DNA from: Candidatus Kuenenia stuttgartensis
GTDB lineage: Bacteria; Planctomycetota; Phycisphaerae; Phycisphaerales; SM1A02
Direction: 5' to 3'
NCBI GenBank assembly: GCA_945902075.1
Contig: CAMDMA010000024.1
Span: 1-51,783 of the forward strand
Length of the DNA stretch: 51,783 nucleotides
Each line of letters opens with the position of its first letter. Positions within the stretch are counted from its first letter, which is position 1. The notes under the pieces were generated by a model. It was not told where the DNA came from. It saw nothing but the letters and a program-made list of their open reading frames with translations, and did not search any database. A program made the position numbers and the translations under genes. Positions 16,271 to 25,203 of this stretch are shown here, in pieces.

Positions 16271-17206
16271 ATGTGTCCGTTCTTACGCGGCCTCCTCGGG
16301 AGCCTACTCGTCGTTTCCGCTGCTCTCGCCGCGAGTCCGACCGATGGCGCAATCACGCACCGCTTCATCGCCTTTGGCAGTTCGACTCGTATCGTTGAGG
16401 CTGATGGAACGACCTCGTGGACCTATCCCGAGTCAACGCGCGATGGGCAAGTACTTCAGAACGGCAACATCTTGCTCGCGCTGTCAAAAAGCGAAAAATA
16501 TCCCGGTGGTGCGGTCGTCGAGGTAACCCCTGCGGGCACCACGGGAGGCAAGATTGTCTTTGAATTTGCGGGCACACAGAGCGAGATCAACACGGTGCAG
16601 CGCCTTGAGAATGGCAACACGCTCGTCGTCGAAGCAGGCGCGCGACCGCGTATTCTCGAACTCGACCGTCGCGGTCGGATTGCAATTGAACTCGCGCTGC
16701 GCGGACAGACCGACAACCATCACATGCAATCGCGGATGACGCGCAAACTGGCCCAAGGGCATTATCTCGTTCCGCAACTTCTCGATCGCGTCGTGCGTCA
16801 GTACACGCCCAAGGGCGACATCGCATGGGAGTACAAGACACCCGATGAGCCGAAGGATGCGTGGCCGTTCACGGCGATTCGGCTTGACAATGGCAACACG
16901 CTCATCACCTGCACCCATGCCAACATGGTGATTGAGGTCGATGCTGCAGGCGCCATCGTGTGGAAAGTGTCGAACGCGGATTTCGAGAAGCCGTTCCTCA
17001 ACGACCCCTGCGGCGCGCAACGCCTCGCGAATGGCAACACCGTGATCTGTAGTTACGCCGTTGGCGAGGGTGGAACAAAGTTGGTCGAAGTGACGCGTGA
17101 AAAGAAGGTTGTGTGGACGTTTGTCGAATCGGACGGACCAGGCATCCATGAGGTCCAGATTCTCGCGACCGACGGTGTGACGCTGCCTGAACGACCAATG
17201 CGCTGA
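16271..17206 (+). CDS. Exported beta-propeller protein (arylsulfotransferase/PQQ-like repeats)
   Basis: 311 residues from ATG 16271. That start is chosen for a GAAGGA ribosome site seven bases upstream and an immediate signal peptide ('CPFLRGLLGSLLVV', cut near 'ALAASP'). ATGs at 16208 and 16211, coupled to the previous stop, are alternatives. At least four blades carry 'LxNGNtll' turns ('LQNGNILLAL', 'LENGNTLVVE', 'LDNGNTLITC', 'LANGNTVICS'), each followed by 'V.EV....kkVvW'. The same motif set forms the last 290 residues of the preceding fusion, so one probably arose from the other. No catalytic residues can be assigned; a binding or scaffold role is plausible. Confidence 0.75.
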   Translation: MCPFLRGLLGSLLVVSAALAASPTDGAITHRFIAFGSSTRIVEADGTTSWTYPESTRDGQVLQNGNILLALSKSEKYPGGAVVEVTPAGTTGGKIVFEFAGTQSEINTVQRLENGNTLVVEAGARPRILELDRRGRIAIELALRGQTDNHHMQSRMTRKLAQGHYLVPQLLDRVVRQYTPKGDIAWEYKTPDEPKDAWPFTAIRLDNGNTLITCTHANMVIEVDAAGAIVWKVSNADFEKPFLNDPCGAQRLANGNTVICSYAVGEGGTKLVEVTREKKVVWTFVESDGPGIHEVQILATDGVTLPERPMR

Positions 17207-17462
17207 ATCGCCAGCAAGCATCGGTGCGCGATCGAATGGAAACTACGGCGCGAATGTGCACAGTTCGCGAAATCCCTGCATCCAAGACCCCCGCGGTTGG
17301 CGAAGTGTCGTGGCTCGCTCTCCGCGTGACCTTGGCTGGAGCGGCAAATGTCCTTTTATGACGCGCGTCTTCCTTCGGGTTTCCGTTGTGGAGATCTGCG
17401 TGGTCTTTCGCCCGAAACTTCGGCATTCGTCGCCGAATCAAATACAGGAATGAGATTTTAAT

Positions 17463-18380
17463 ATGCTCGCTACCACAATCCTCGCCTCGCTTCTCGCCTC
17501 CGCCACTCCCGCTGTCGTCGCCGATGCCACCATCGTCGAAACCGCCATCGCCGCTGGCGACTTCAAGACTCTTGTTGCCGCCGTTCAGGCAGCCGACCTC
17601 GTCGAGACGCTGAACGGCAAGGGCCCGTTCACCGTGTTCGCACCAACCGATGCGGCATTCGCCAAGCTTCCGCCGGAAACCCTGGCGATGCTGCTCAAGC
17701 CAGAGAACAAGGCCAAGCTCGCAGCGATCCTCACCTACCACGTTGTCCCCGGTTCGGTGAAGGCGGCTGATGTTGTCAAGCTCAAGACCGCAGGCTCCGT
17801 TCAGGGCCAGCGCGTCGACATCAAAGTTGACGGCGCGAACGTGACTGTCGACGGCGCGAAGGTCGTCAAGACCGACATCGGCTGCTCCAACGGCGTCATT
17901 CACGTCATCGACACCGTCATCCTCCCGGTCGATGGAACCATCGTTGACGTCGCCGCAAAGAATGGCTCCTTCAACACGCTCGTCGCGGCTGTCAAGGCCG
18001 CGGGTCTCGTCGAGACTCTCTCCGGCAAGGGTCCGTTCACCGTGCTCGCCCCAACCGATGCGGCATTCGCGAAGCTCCCGGCTGGCACCCTTGAAATGCT
18101 TCTCAAGCCTGAGAACAAGAAGCAACTCGCGGCCATCCTCACCTACCACGTCGTCCCGGGAGTCGCCGCCTACGCGGACCAGGTGGTCAAGATGAAGGAA
18201 GTCCCCACCGTCCTCGGAAGCCCAATCGCGGTTTCAGTGGTCGACGGCAAGGTCATGCTCGGGAACGCAACGGTTGTTGCGACCGACGTCGAGGCTTCGA
18301 ACGGCGTGATCCACGTGATCGACACCGTGCTCCTCCCGTCGCCAGAGAAGAAGGCGCAGACGACCGCTTCAGAGGAGTGA
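17463..18380 (+). CDS. Secreted protein with two fasciclin (FAS1) domains
   Basis: 305 residues with a short signal peptide (1-20). Two tandem FAS1 domains follow (about 22-158 and 159-294). Each has the H1 box '[17 protein letters not shown]' or '[17 protein letters not shown]', '[12 protein letters not shown]' and the H2 end '[11 protein letters not shown]'. FAS1 domains are extracellular adhesion modules. The two copies are alike at DNA level too, which points to a fairly recent internal duplication. A purine-rich AGGAATGAG about nine bases before ATG is a likely ribosome site, so this gene is leadered. A strong terminator follows the stop. The Lys/Ala/Ser-rich tail shows no membrane anchor. 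Confidence 0.92.
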   Translation: MLATTILASLLASATPAVVADATIVETAIAAGDFKTLVAAVQAADLVETLNGKGPFTVFAPTDAAFAKLPPETLAMLLKPENKAKLAAILTYHVVPGSVKAADVVKLKTAGSVQGQRVDIKVDGANVTVDGAKVVKTDIGCSNGVIHVIDTVILPVDGTIVDVAAKNGSFNTLVAAVKAAGLVETLSGKGPFTVLAPTDAAFAKLPAGTLEMLLKPENKKQLAAILTYHVVPGVAAYADQVVKMKEVPTVLGSPIAVSVVDGKVMLGNATVVATDVEASNGVIHVIDTVLLPSPEKKAQTTASEE

Positions 18381-18398
18381 ATCCCGTAAAAGCTTGAT

Positions 18399-18438
18399 CC
18401 GATCCCGCGCGGATTTCCGCGCGGGATCGGTCATTTTT
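18399..18438 (+). terminator. Rho-independent terminator after the fasciclin gene
   Basis: A perfect 14-bp GC-rich stem (18399-18412 with 18417-18430, loop ATTT) is followed by TCATTTTT. It lies 18 bases after the fasciclin stop and before the convergent DUF1501 gene. Confidence 0.85.
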
Positions 18439-18475
18439 GTGGGCAAAGTTGTTCGCGCAGTTGTCGGCTGAGACG

Positions 18476-19960
18476 TCAGCGAATGATGTCGTGAACCACC
18501 CGTCCATGCACGTCCGTCAGCCGAAAATCGCGGCCCTGGTGGCGAAAGGTCAGTTGCTCGTGATCGACGCCGCAAAGTCGGAGGATGGTCGCCTGCATGT
18601 CGTGGACATGTACGGGGTTCGACGCGATGTTCCAGCCAAAGTCGTCGGTCGCACCATGAACGTGCCCGCCCTTCGCACCGCCGCCCGCCAACCACATGCT
18701 GTAGGCGCGCCCGAAGTGGTCACGACCGTTTGGCGCCTCGCTCGGCCCCTGCCCGAAAGGTGTGCGGCCAAACTCCCCGCACCAAACTACAAGCGTCTCA
18801 TCAAGGAGCCCGCGTTGTTTGAGATCGCGCACAAGTGCCGCACTGGGCTGGTCGGTGTCGCGGCACTGGACCGCGAGTTGAGAGTGCAAGTTCCCGTGCT
18901 GATCCCAACCCGAATGCATGAGTTGCACAAAGCGCACACCGCGCTCTGACAGTCTCCGCGCGATGAGACAGTTGTTGGCAAATGTGCCGGGAACCAGCAC
19001 ATCGGGGCCGTACAGCTCCAGTACCGATGCCGGCTCATTTGAGAAATCCAGCAAATCCGGCACGCTCTCTTGCATGCGAAACGCCATTTCATACTGCGCG
19101 ATGCGCGTCTCGATCGCGGGGTCGGCAACACCACTCTGAGCCGCCCGCGTCCGATTGAGCGTCGCGACATCGTCGAGAAGGTCCCGACGCGAGCCCCGCG
19201 TGACCCCCGCCGGATTACCAAGATACGGAACTGGGTCGTCGCCACTGCGGAAGCGCACACCCTGGTGGCGCCCGGGCAGAAAGCCGTTCGACCAGTAATG
19301 CTCGTAAAAGAGTTGCCCACAGGATTTCTCGCGGTCTGAAGAGGTCATCGCCACGAACGCCGGGAGTTCGTCGCACTCGTTGCCGAGACCGTACCCAAGC
19401 CACGCACCCATCGCGGGTCGGCCGGGTTGCTCAGAGCCTGTCATGAAAAACGTGACGCCGGGCGAGTGGTTTACGGCCTCCGTGTGCATTGAGCGCACGA
19501 GGCAGATGTCGTCGGCGACACCGCCGATGTGCGGAAGGAGTTCGCTGATTTCGATACCTGATTCCCCGCACCGCCGAAACGGCTTGAGCCCAGGAAGTGC
19601 GGGAAAACGGCCATAGCCCGAAGACATCGTCGAGAGCCGCGTCGCCCCGCGGATCGACTCAGGAATATCCTGCCCAACGAGCCGCGCGAGTTCGGGTTTC
19701 GGATCAAAGAGATCGATGTGCGACGGCCCTCCTCCCTGCCACAAGCAGATGACGCGCTTCGCCCGCGGCGGAATGTGCGGGAGCCCAGCGAGGCCAAGGC
19801 CAGCCGATCGGAAGGGCACTGCGCCGCCCGCGCCCGATTCACGCGCAAACATCGAAGCAAGGGCGACCCCGCCGATCCCGTGCATCGACGAACGTAAAAA
19901 ATCTCGTCGGGTCAGTGCCGCGCGAAATGCTGTGCCAAACATAATGGTTGGATCACTCAC
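18476..19960 (-). CDS. DUF1501 family protein with Tat-type signal
   Basis: 494 residues. A twin-arginine motif 'TRRDFLRSS' (about 18-26) followed by a Gly/Ala hydrophobic stretch indicates folded export. The core shows 'KRVICLWQGGGPSHIDLFDPKPEL', broken only by short loops, 'HSPGVTFFMTG', 'SGWDQHGN' and 'VVWCGEFGRTPF', all typical of DUF1501, a sulfatase-like fold abundant in planctomycetes. The start (GTG 19960) overlaps the stop of the PSD1 gene by 8 bp; ATG 19942 is an alternative. DUF1501 and DUF1549/DUF1553 proteins are nearly always paired; their substrate is unknown. Confidence 0.9.
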   Translation of the reverse strand: MSDPTIMFGTAFRAALTRRDFLRSSMHGIGGVALASMFARESGAGGAVPFRSAGLGLAGLPHIPPRAKRVICLWQGGGPSHIDLFDPKPELARLVGQDIPESIRGATRLSTMSSGYGRFPALPGLKPFRRCGESGIEISELLPHIGGVADDICLVRSMHTEAVNHSPGVTFFMTGSEQPGRPAMGAWLGYGLGNECDELPAFVAMTSSDREKSCGQLFYEHYWSNGFLPGRHQGVRFRSGDDPVPYLGNPAGVTRGSRRDLLDDVATLNRTRAAQSGVADPAIETRIAQYEMAFRMQESVPDLLDFSNEPASVLELYGPDVLVPGTFANNCLIARRLSERGVRFVQLMHSGWDQHGNLHSQLAVQCRDTDQPSAALVRDLKQRGLLDETLVVWCGEFGRTPFGQGPSEAPNGRDHFGRAYSMWLAGGGAKGGHVHGATDDFGWNIASNPVHVHDMQATILRLCGVDHEQLTFRHQGRDFRLTDVHGRVVHDIIR

Positions 19961-22346
19961 GGGTCAGCGCCTCATCAAGATTGAGAATGCCAAGGCACGC
20001 GATCGTGAGTGCCGCTTGCTCGACGAGTTCGGGCGAAACATCGTGGGCAGCATCGGCTCCACCCGCCGCGTAGTCCTCGGTTCCCAACTCGCCGAGAGAA
20101 AGCAGCGCACGCGCGGCCGCCGGATCGCCAACGTACATGGCGCGCTGCCGCTCGAGCATTCGTTCGAGCACCAAGGCCTCGGCTTCTGTGGGGACCCGAC
20201 CAACAACGAACCGAAACGCAGTCGCGAGCCGCGCGCTCGGCGACGCTTCCGCCCGACTCACGCGCGACGCGAGTACGCGTGCAGCCTCGACCCAGGTGGG
20301 ATCGTTGAGCGTGGTCAGCGCGTGGAGCGGCGAATTCGTGACGGCGACGCGAACGCGACAAGACTGCCGCTGCGATGCATCGAACATGTTCGCAGGTGCG
20401 ATCGTGCGCCGCCAGAAGGTGTAGAGACTGCGTCGATAGAGCGCCGAACCATGGGATGCCGGGTAAGTGAAATCACGCTCTTTCGTGATCGCAAGCGGCT
20501 CCCACACACGCTCGGGTTGATAGGGATAAACCGGCGCACCGCCGATTGACGCGTTCAGTAACCCACTCGCCGAAAGCGCAACATCGCGGAGCACCATCGC
20601 TGGAAGCCGAAATCGCGGCGCACGTGCGAGTAGCAGATTGTCTGGGTCCCGCGCAAAAGCAGCCGCGTTCGCGTGGCTTGACTGCCGATAGACCGCGCTC
20701 GTCACGATGAGCCGATGGAGTGCCTTCGTTCGCCAGCCGGATTCGCGAAACAGGACGGCGAGCGTGTCGAGCAATTCGCGCTGCGCGGGCGGCTGGCTCT
20801 GCGTACCGAAATCTTCCGGAGTGCGGACAAGTCCGTCGCCGAAGAAAGTCTGCCACGCGCGATTCACCGCCACTCGAGCGACGAGCGGGTTGTCCGCCGA
20901 GAACATCCACTGCGCGAGGCCAAGCCGATTGCGAGGCGCGTCACCCGCGAGCGGCGGAAGAAATGCGGGCGTCGCGAATCCGAGTTCCTCTGCCGGCGCG
21001 GTGTACGAGCCGCGCGTCAGCACGCGTGTCACCCGTGGTGATGCATCGCTCATCACCATCACGCGCGGCCACTCGTCCCGCATGAACTGATCAAATGCAG
21101 CCTTTCCCGCATCGCGGGCAGCCTGCGCTGACTCACCCTCGCCCATCGATTGCGCGTGTGCTTCAAGCGACGCCCGCCGCGCGCGGATCGCGGCATCCGC
21201 GTACTCAAGCACCGGCGGCGCAACACGGATGCGACTCGGCGAGCCATCGACGATGCCAGATTCGGGCACACGGTTGAATGCATCGAGCATCGCGTAGTAG
21301 TCGCGCTGCGTGATAGGGTCGTACTTATGATCATGGCACTGCGCGCACGACATCGTGAGGCCGAGGAAGGTCGTGGCCGTCGCGTCCACGCGGTCGAACA
21401 GCGTGACCCAACGATTTTCCTCGGGAATTGCGCCACCTTCGCCATTGAGGAGATGATTGCGATTGAACGCGGTCGCGAGACGGGTGTCGTCGGTCGCGTC
21501 AGACAGGAGGTCGCCCGCGAGCATCTCCGTCGCGAGTCGGTCGTACGGGGTGTCCTTATTCAGTTCGCGTACGAGCCAGTCGCGCCAAAGCCACTGAAAG
21601 GTATCTCCGTCCTGCTGAAATCCGTTTGAATCCGCGTAGCGTGCCGCATCGAGCCACGGAAGCGCCATGCGCTCACCATAGTGCGGACTCGCGAGGAGTC
21701 GATCGATCACTCGCTCATACGCACTATGCCCGCGGTCATCGACAAACGCATCCACCTCTGCTGGAGTCGGCGGGAGTCCCGTGAGGTCGAGCGTGACGCG
21801 ACGAACCAGTGTCTCGCGATCGGCTTCTGGCAACATCGACCAGCCTTCACGTGCGAGCCTCGCGCCCACGATCAGGTCTATGGGATGACGCGCGACCTGG
21901 CGCGCGACGATCGGCGCCGCGCGCGGTGGAACAAACGCCCAATGATCCTCGAACGCTGCGCCAGCATCGATCCAACGCGCGAGGACGCGTTTGTCATCGG
22001 CGCTCAGCACATGACGCGAATCCGGTGGCGGCATCACCTTTGCCGCATCAGTCGCGCGCACCCGCGTCATCAGCGGACTCCGGTCAGCCGAACCCGGAAC
22101 GATCGCACCACTGGTAACCGCCGCATCGGCGGCACCTTCACGCTGGTCAAGCCGAAGCCCACCACGCCGCTTCGACGCGTCCGTGCCGTGACATTGCAGA
22201 CAGTTGTCTGCGAGAATCGGCCGCACCTCACGATGAAAGTCCGGCGCAGCAACGTCGAGGGCCGCACGCATGCCGTCATGCACCACGAGTCCCGCCACGC
22301 CAAGGGTGGCTGAGAGAACCAGCGTGCCGTAAATCCGGGGCGACAT
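19953..22346 (-). CDS. PSD1 / planctomycete cytochrome C domain protein (DUF1549-DUF1553)
   Basis: 797 residues from ATG 22346; an in-frame start 48 bases further up lacks a signal-like beginning. An N-terminal membrane helix (about 5-23) precedes a planctomycete cytochrome-c domain with one haem site (Cys49-x-x-Cys52-His53). Next come 'ADDKRVLARWIDAGA' and 'EDHWAFVPP', DUF1549 (about 150-350, 'RRVTLDLTGLPPTPAEVDAFV', 'LDAARYADSNGFQQD') and DUF1553 (about 470-760, 'NPLVARVAVNRAWQ' and 'ALHRLIVTSAVYRQSSH'). It presumably passes electrons in the periplasm for a reaction carried out with its DUF1501 partner, which is translationally coupled to it. Confidence 0.92.
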   Translation of the reverse strand: MSPRIYGTLVLSATLGVAGLVVHDGMRAALDVAAPDFHREVRPILADNCLQCHGTDASKRRGGLRLDQREGAADAAVTSGAIVPGSADRSPLMTRVRATDAAKVMPPPDSRHVLSADDKRVLARWIDAGAAFEDHWAFVPPRAAPIVARQVARHPIDLIVGARLAREGWSMLPEADRETLVRRVTLDLTGLPPTPAEVDAFVDDRGHSAYERVIDRLLASPHYGERMALPWLDAARYADSNGFQQDGDTFQWLWRDWLVRELNKDTPYDRLATEMLAGDLLSDATDDTRLATAFNRNHLLNGEGGAIPEENRWVTLFDRVDATATTFLGLTMSCAQCHDHKYDPITQRDYYAMLDAFNRVPESGIVDGSPSRIRVAPPVLEYADAAIRARRASLEAHAQSMGEGESAQAARDAGKAAFDQFMRDEWPRVMVMSDASPRVTRVLTRGSYTAPAEELGFATPAFLPPLAGDAPRNRLGLAQWMFSADNPLVARVAVNRAWQTFFGDGLVRTPEDFGTQSQPPAQRELLDTLAVLFRESGWRTKALHRLIVTSAVYRQSSHANAAAFARDPDNLLLARAPRFRLPAMVLRDVALSASGLLNASIGGAPVYPYQPERVWEPLAITKERDFTYPASHGSALYRRSLYTFWRRTIAPANMFDASQRQSCRVRVAVTNSPLHALTTLNDPTWVEAARVLASRVSRAEASPSARLATAFRFVVGRVPTEAEALVLERMLERQRAMYVGDPAAARALLSLGELGTEDYAAGGADAAHDVSPELVEQAALTIACLGILNLDEALTRE

Positions 22347-22395
22347 GTCGAGATGATCGCAGATCGCCACGCCCCTTCCAAGTCCTCGGTCCAAG

Positions 22396-22401
22396 TACGA
22401 T
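22396..22401 (+). promoter_or_regulatory. Putative -10 box (TACGAT), leaderless geometry
   Basis: TACGAT ends six bases before ATG 22408, in the 61-bp gap between the divergent PSD1 and hisN genes. Confidence 0.55.
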
Positions 22402-22407
22402 CGTCCT

Positions 22408-23274
22408 ATGCGACCTCACCCCTCAGCCACCGACCCGGCCTTCTCCGCTCGCGTCGCGCTGATGCTCGAACTCGCCGAGCGCGCTGGCACCGTCGCGCTG
22501 CGGCACTTCCAGTGCGCGAAACTGTCCATCGAGACAAAGCCTGACGCGTCGCCGGTCACTGAAGCTGATCTCGAGATTGAAGCGATGATTCGAACTCAGA
22601 TTCGTGCAGGCTTTGCAGCCGACGCGATGCTGGGCGAAGAAATGGGAGAGGAGCGCGGCGAAGAATCAGGCACCACTGGCTTCCGCTGGATCATCGATCC
22701 GATCGACGGCACTGTATCGTTCGCGCATGGCGTGCCACTCTTTGGCCTGCTTCTCGCGATTGAGTACAACGGAACGATCCACGCTGGTATCTGCGCATTT
22801 CCAGCGCTTCGCGAGCGCATTTGGGCGGTGCGCGGCGAGGGCACTTGGTGGGAGCGCGTAGATGCTGACGGCGTGCCGCATCGCACCGCGGCACGCGTAC
22901 GGCCGTGCGCCCGACTTGCGGATGCCCTCGTCTGCTCGACGGGCCTTGAGTACTTTGACCGCACGCAGACCACCGAAACGCTGGTCGCCGTCGCGCGCAC
23001 GGCGCGGCGAATTCGCGGCTGGAGCGATTGCTACGGACTCGCGTTGGTCGCGACGGGTCGTGCGGACGCTGCGTTTGAACCACTCATGAAGCCTTGGGAC
23101 TGCGGACCGTTCCCCGTGATTTTCGCGGAAGCGGGCGGCATCTTCACCGACTGGCGTGGCAGCGAAACCATCATGGGCGGCAACGCCGTTGCATGCCACC
23201 GCGATCTGCACGCGGAACTCCTCCGCGTACTTCAGCCAAGCGCGTCCCATGAAGCATCGAAGGCAAACGCATAG
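22408..23274 (+). CDS. hisN: Histidinol-phosphatase of the inositol monophosphatase family
   Basis: 288 residues. It belongs to the Mg2+-dependent inositol-monophosphatase superfamily and resembles the HisN branch that dephosphorylates L-histidinol phosphate in histidine synthesis. Metal-binding motifs are visible: 'PVTEADLEIE' (about 49-58), 'GEEMGEE' (about 74-80), 'DPIDGTVSFAHGVPLFG' (about 99-115) and 'KPWDCGPFPVIFAEAGG' (about 226-242). 'SDCYGLALVATGRADA' upstream of the last motif is the HisN-like stretch. No other his genes lie nearby, so another sugar or polyol phosphate substrate remains possible. Its 3' end overlaps the convergent sulfotransferase gene by 43 bp. Confidence 0.85.
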   Translation: MRPHPSATDPAFSARVALMLELAERAGTVALRHFQCAKLSIETKPDASPVTEADLEIEAMIRTQIRAGFAADAMLGEEMGEERGEESGTTGFRWIIDPIDGTVSFAHGVPLFGLLLAIEYNGTIHAGICAFPALRERIWAVRGEGTWWERVDADGVPHRTAARVRPCARLADALVCSTGLEYFDRTQTTETLVAVARTARRIRGWSDCYGLALVATGRADAAFEPLMKPWDCGPFPVIFAEAGGIFTDWRGSETIMGGNAVACHRDLHAELLRVLQPSASHEASKANA

Positions 23275-24671
23275 TTTTTCCAGCGTCCGATCGACGACCG
23301 ATTGATCTTTCGCCGCACCTGCTCAAAGCTCAGCGTGAGTACGGTGCGGCGGTTCTCTTCAGGCGCGAGCACAGCTGAATCAAACGGCAGGTCGAGCAAC
23401 GCGAGCACCCGACGCATTTCGCGCTCGGGGTGATCGACGAGTTCCTCGTACTGCACCGTCAGCGCGCGCAGCCCAAGCACTTCGATGGCCCGTCGGACGA
23501 TGCCACGCTCAAGCTCGATCACGCGCCGGATGGACGCGAGGTCACGCGTCAGCCCCCATGTTTGCGGATGGAAATTCGACAAAAACATGCTGATCGCACA
23601 GTCGCGCGGTTCGCGCTCGATGTGGACGAACGCTGCGCCAGGAAGGACGGTTGCGAGTGCCGGCATCAGCCGCCACTGAGCGAGAGCCTTATCAAAGGTC
23701 CACTGCGCACCAGCACGTCTGCGCAAGGCCGCACCCTCAAGATACTGCGCCGATAATGTTGCCGCGTCGGAGGCCTTGAGTCCTCGGAGGTTGTCCGGCA
23801 GGAGTCCGAGTTCTGTCAGCGACTCACCCAACAGAAAGGTGCCCTCATACTCGCCGATTCCAGACACCATCGGATGGCGGTCAAGCATCTGCTCAAGCAG
23901 TGTGGTTCCGCTGCGAGGTAGTCCAACGACGAGCGCCGTGTTCGTTACGATCGGCCCTGCGGCGGGACATGCGGTCGGTCCCTTTTCCAAGAGCCGATAT
24001 TGCGCAGCGATGCTCGCTTCGATCGCGCCGATGTCGAAGACCGGGGTCGTCTGGCGATGAGTCTCCACGGCGAGCTCAAATGCATCCCGATACCTTCCGT
24101 CGGCGTCCAGCATTCGAATGGCATCGAAGCCAGCCACACGCTTGAGCACCATGTTTTTGCTGCTCCGTGCGGTCTTCGTGAGCAGCTCGATCGCTGCGGC
24201 GCGATCCTTCCGAGCCATCGCCCGTGCCGCGAAGACCGCGGCACGCTCGTCCGCAAGCCACGCACCGCCCTTGGCCAAAAAATCGTCAAACTCCTCATGG
24301 CGACCAGCGCGATGGAGTACCTCTGCCAACGACACACTTGCTTCGACCTGATTTGCGGGGCGTCGGTCAAGCAACCGACGGAGCCTCCTTGCCGCCTCGT
24401 CAGACCTCCCGAGACGATGGTCACAGATCGCCCGAAGAAGGAGCAATGCCGCGTTTGACGAGACCATTGAGAGTGCCCGATCGGCCGCATCCGACGCGCT
24501 CTGGAGCCGACCGGTGCTGAAGTAGGCGCGGGCCATCGCCTCGTGCGGCACAGGCTCGCGGGGGGCGCGCGCAATCCATCGTTGTGCACGCGCAAGTACC
24601 TCTCCGAAGCGCTTTTGCGTCAATAGGGCTTCGAGTTCTCCTGCCTCGGTACTGGTCTTCCGCGGAGTCAT
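23232..24671 (-). CDS. TPR-containing sulfotransferase
   Basis: 479 residues from ATG 24671; an in-frame extension to 24785 is possible but looks non-coding. The N-terminal 230 residues are helical TPR-like repeats ('ARAYFSTGRLQSASDAADRAL', split over two helices, then 'LRAICDHRLGRSDEAARRL'). The sulfotransferase domain (about 243-479) opens with the PAPS 5'-phosphosulfate loop 'GLPRSGTTLLEQMLDRHP' (250-267) and has 'EREPRDCAISMF' as the 3'-phosphate region. This architecture is common in bacteria and loosely resembles tyrosylprotein sulfotransferases. The acceptor is unknown; surface polysaccharide or protein are both possible. A TACGCC lies five bases before the ATG. Confidence 0.88.
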   Translation of the reverse strand: MTPRKTSTEAGELEALLTQKRFGEVLARAQRWIARAPREPVPHEAMARAYFSTGRLQSASDAADRALSMVSSNAALLLLRAICDHRLGRSDEAARRLRRLLDRRPANQVEASVSLAEVLHRAGRHEEFDDFLAKGGAWLADERAAVFAARAMARKDRAAAIELLTKTARSSKNMVLKRVAGFDAIRMLDADGRYRDAFELAVETHRQTTPVFDIGAIEASIAAQYRLLEKGPTACPAAGPIVTNTALVVGLPRSGTTLLEQMLDRHPMVSGIGEYEGTFLLGESLTELGLLPDNLRGLKASDAATLSAQYLEGAALRRRAGAQWTFDKALAQWRLMPALATVLPGAAFVHIEREPRDCAISMFLSNFHPQTWGLTRDLASIRRVIELERGIVRRAIEVLGLRALTVQYEELVDHPEREMRRVLALLDLPFDSAVLAPEENRRTVLTLSFEQVRRKINRSSIGRWKNYAFAFDASWDALG

Positions 24672-25203
24672 CGAAAGGCGTATCGACCCACCTCTCCTCG
24701 ACGCCCAACACTTTTTATCTTTTCCTCGCTTTGAGGTTGACGCGACTCGATCCCGTGCCACTGTTTGAGCGGAGTCAGTGAACAAGGGCTACTGAGCGCA
24801 AGCTCGGTGAGTGAGTGAGTGATCAGTTCTGGATCGACCTGCGGTTGATCCGATCGGAATCCCCGATCGAGTATCGCAGTACCGAGCCAGTCGCGATGAA
24901 GTAAGGAAGAAGCAAGGCAAACTTTGGGAGCGTTGCGCTCAGCGCAATCTACCCAGAGTTGCCGAAGTCGAATCCTGAATTTGATCCCCGTGCCTGTTCC
25001 TGTCAAGCCTTCCCCCTTAGGCCTTCCCCCTTAAGCCTTCCCCCTTAAAGCCTGTTCCTTTAGAAATTTTCTGGGTCGCTTTCATTTGCCCAGTTGGGGA
25101 TGTCATTCGTCTCCTGAGCTCTTGAGTTCTTGGACCCTTTGAATTTCTGTCCCTTGTCCCCTTGTCCTTTCTGTTCCCCCCAATTTTTTCATCGGAGAGA
25201 TCT
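24672..25203. other. Gene-free region upstream of the first anchor-protein gene
   Basis: The 532 bases hold no believable coding frame. They contain four tandem GTGA units (24807-24822), three 14-base repeats (25007-25048) and a pyrimidine-rich leader (about 25130-25190) ending in a GGAGAGA ribosome site at 25194-25200. The base composition is visibly lower in GC than the neighbouring genes. It probably carries the promoter and long 5' leader of the gene at 25204. Confidence 0.5.
25007..25048. repeat. Three tandem 14-base repeats
   Basis: Three back-to-back copies of GCCTTCCCCCTTAR (25007-25020, 25021-25034, 25035-25048), identical but for the last base, are followed by a degenerate half copy. 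They lie 155 bases upstream of the start codon at 25204. Fourteen bases is not a helical-turn multiple typical of a classic operator array, so they may equally be a slippage product or an RNA leader element. Confidence 0.8.

Noticed and set aside
16998-18149. 383-codon minus-strand frame
   Set aside because: Antisense to the fasciclin gene; its internal repeats simply mirror the duplicated FAS1 domains.
24668-25006. 112-codon minus-strand frame upstream of the sulfotransferase
   Set aside because: Overlaps the sulfotransferase start, has no motif and crosses the GTGA repeats.
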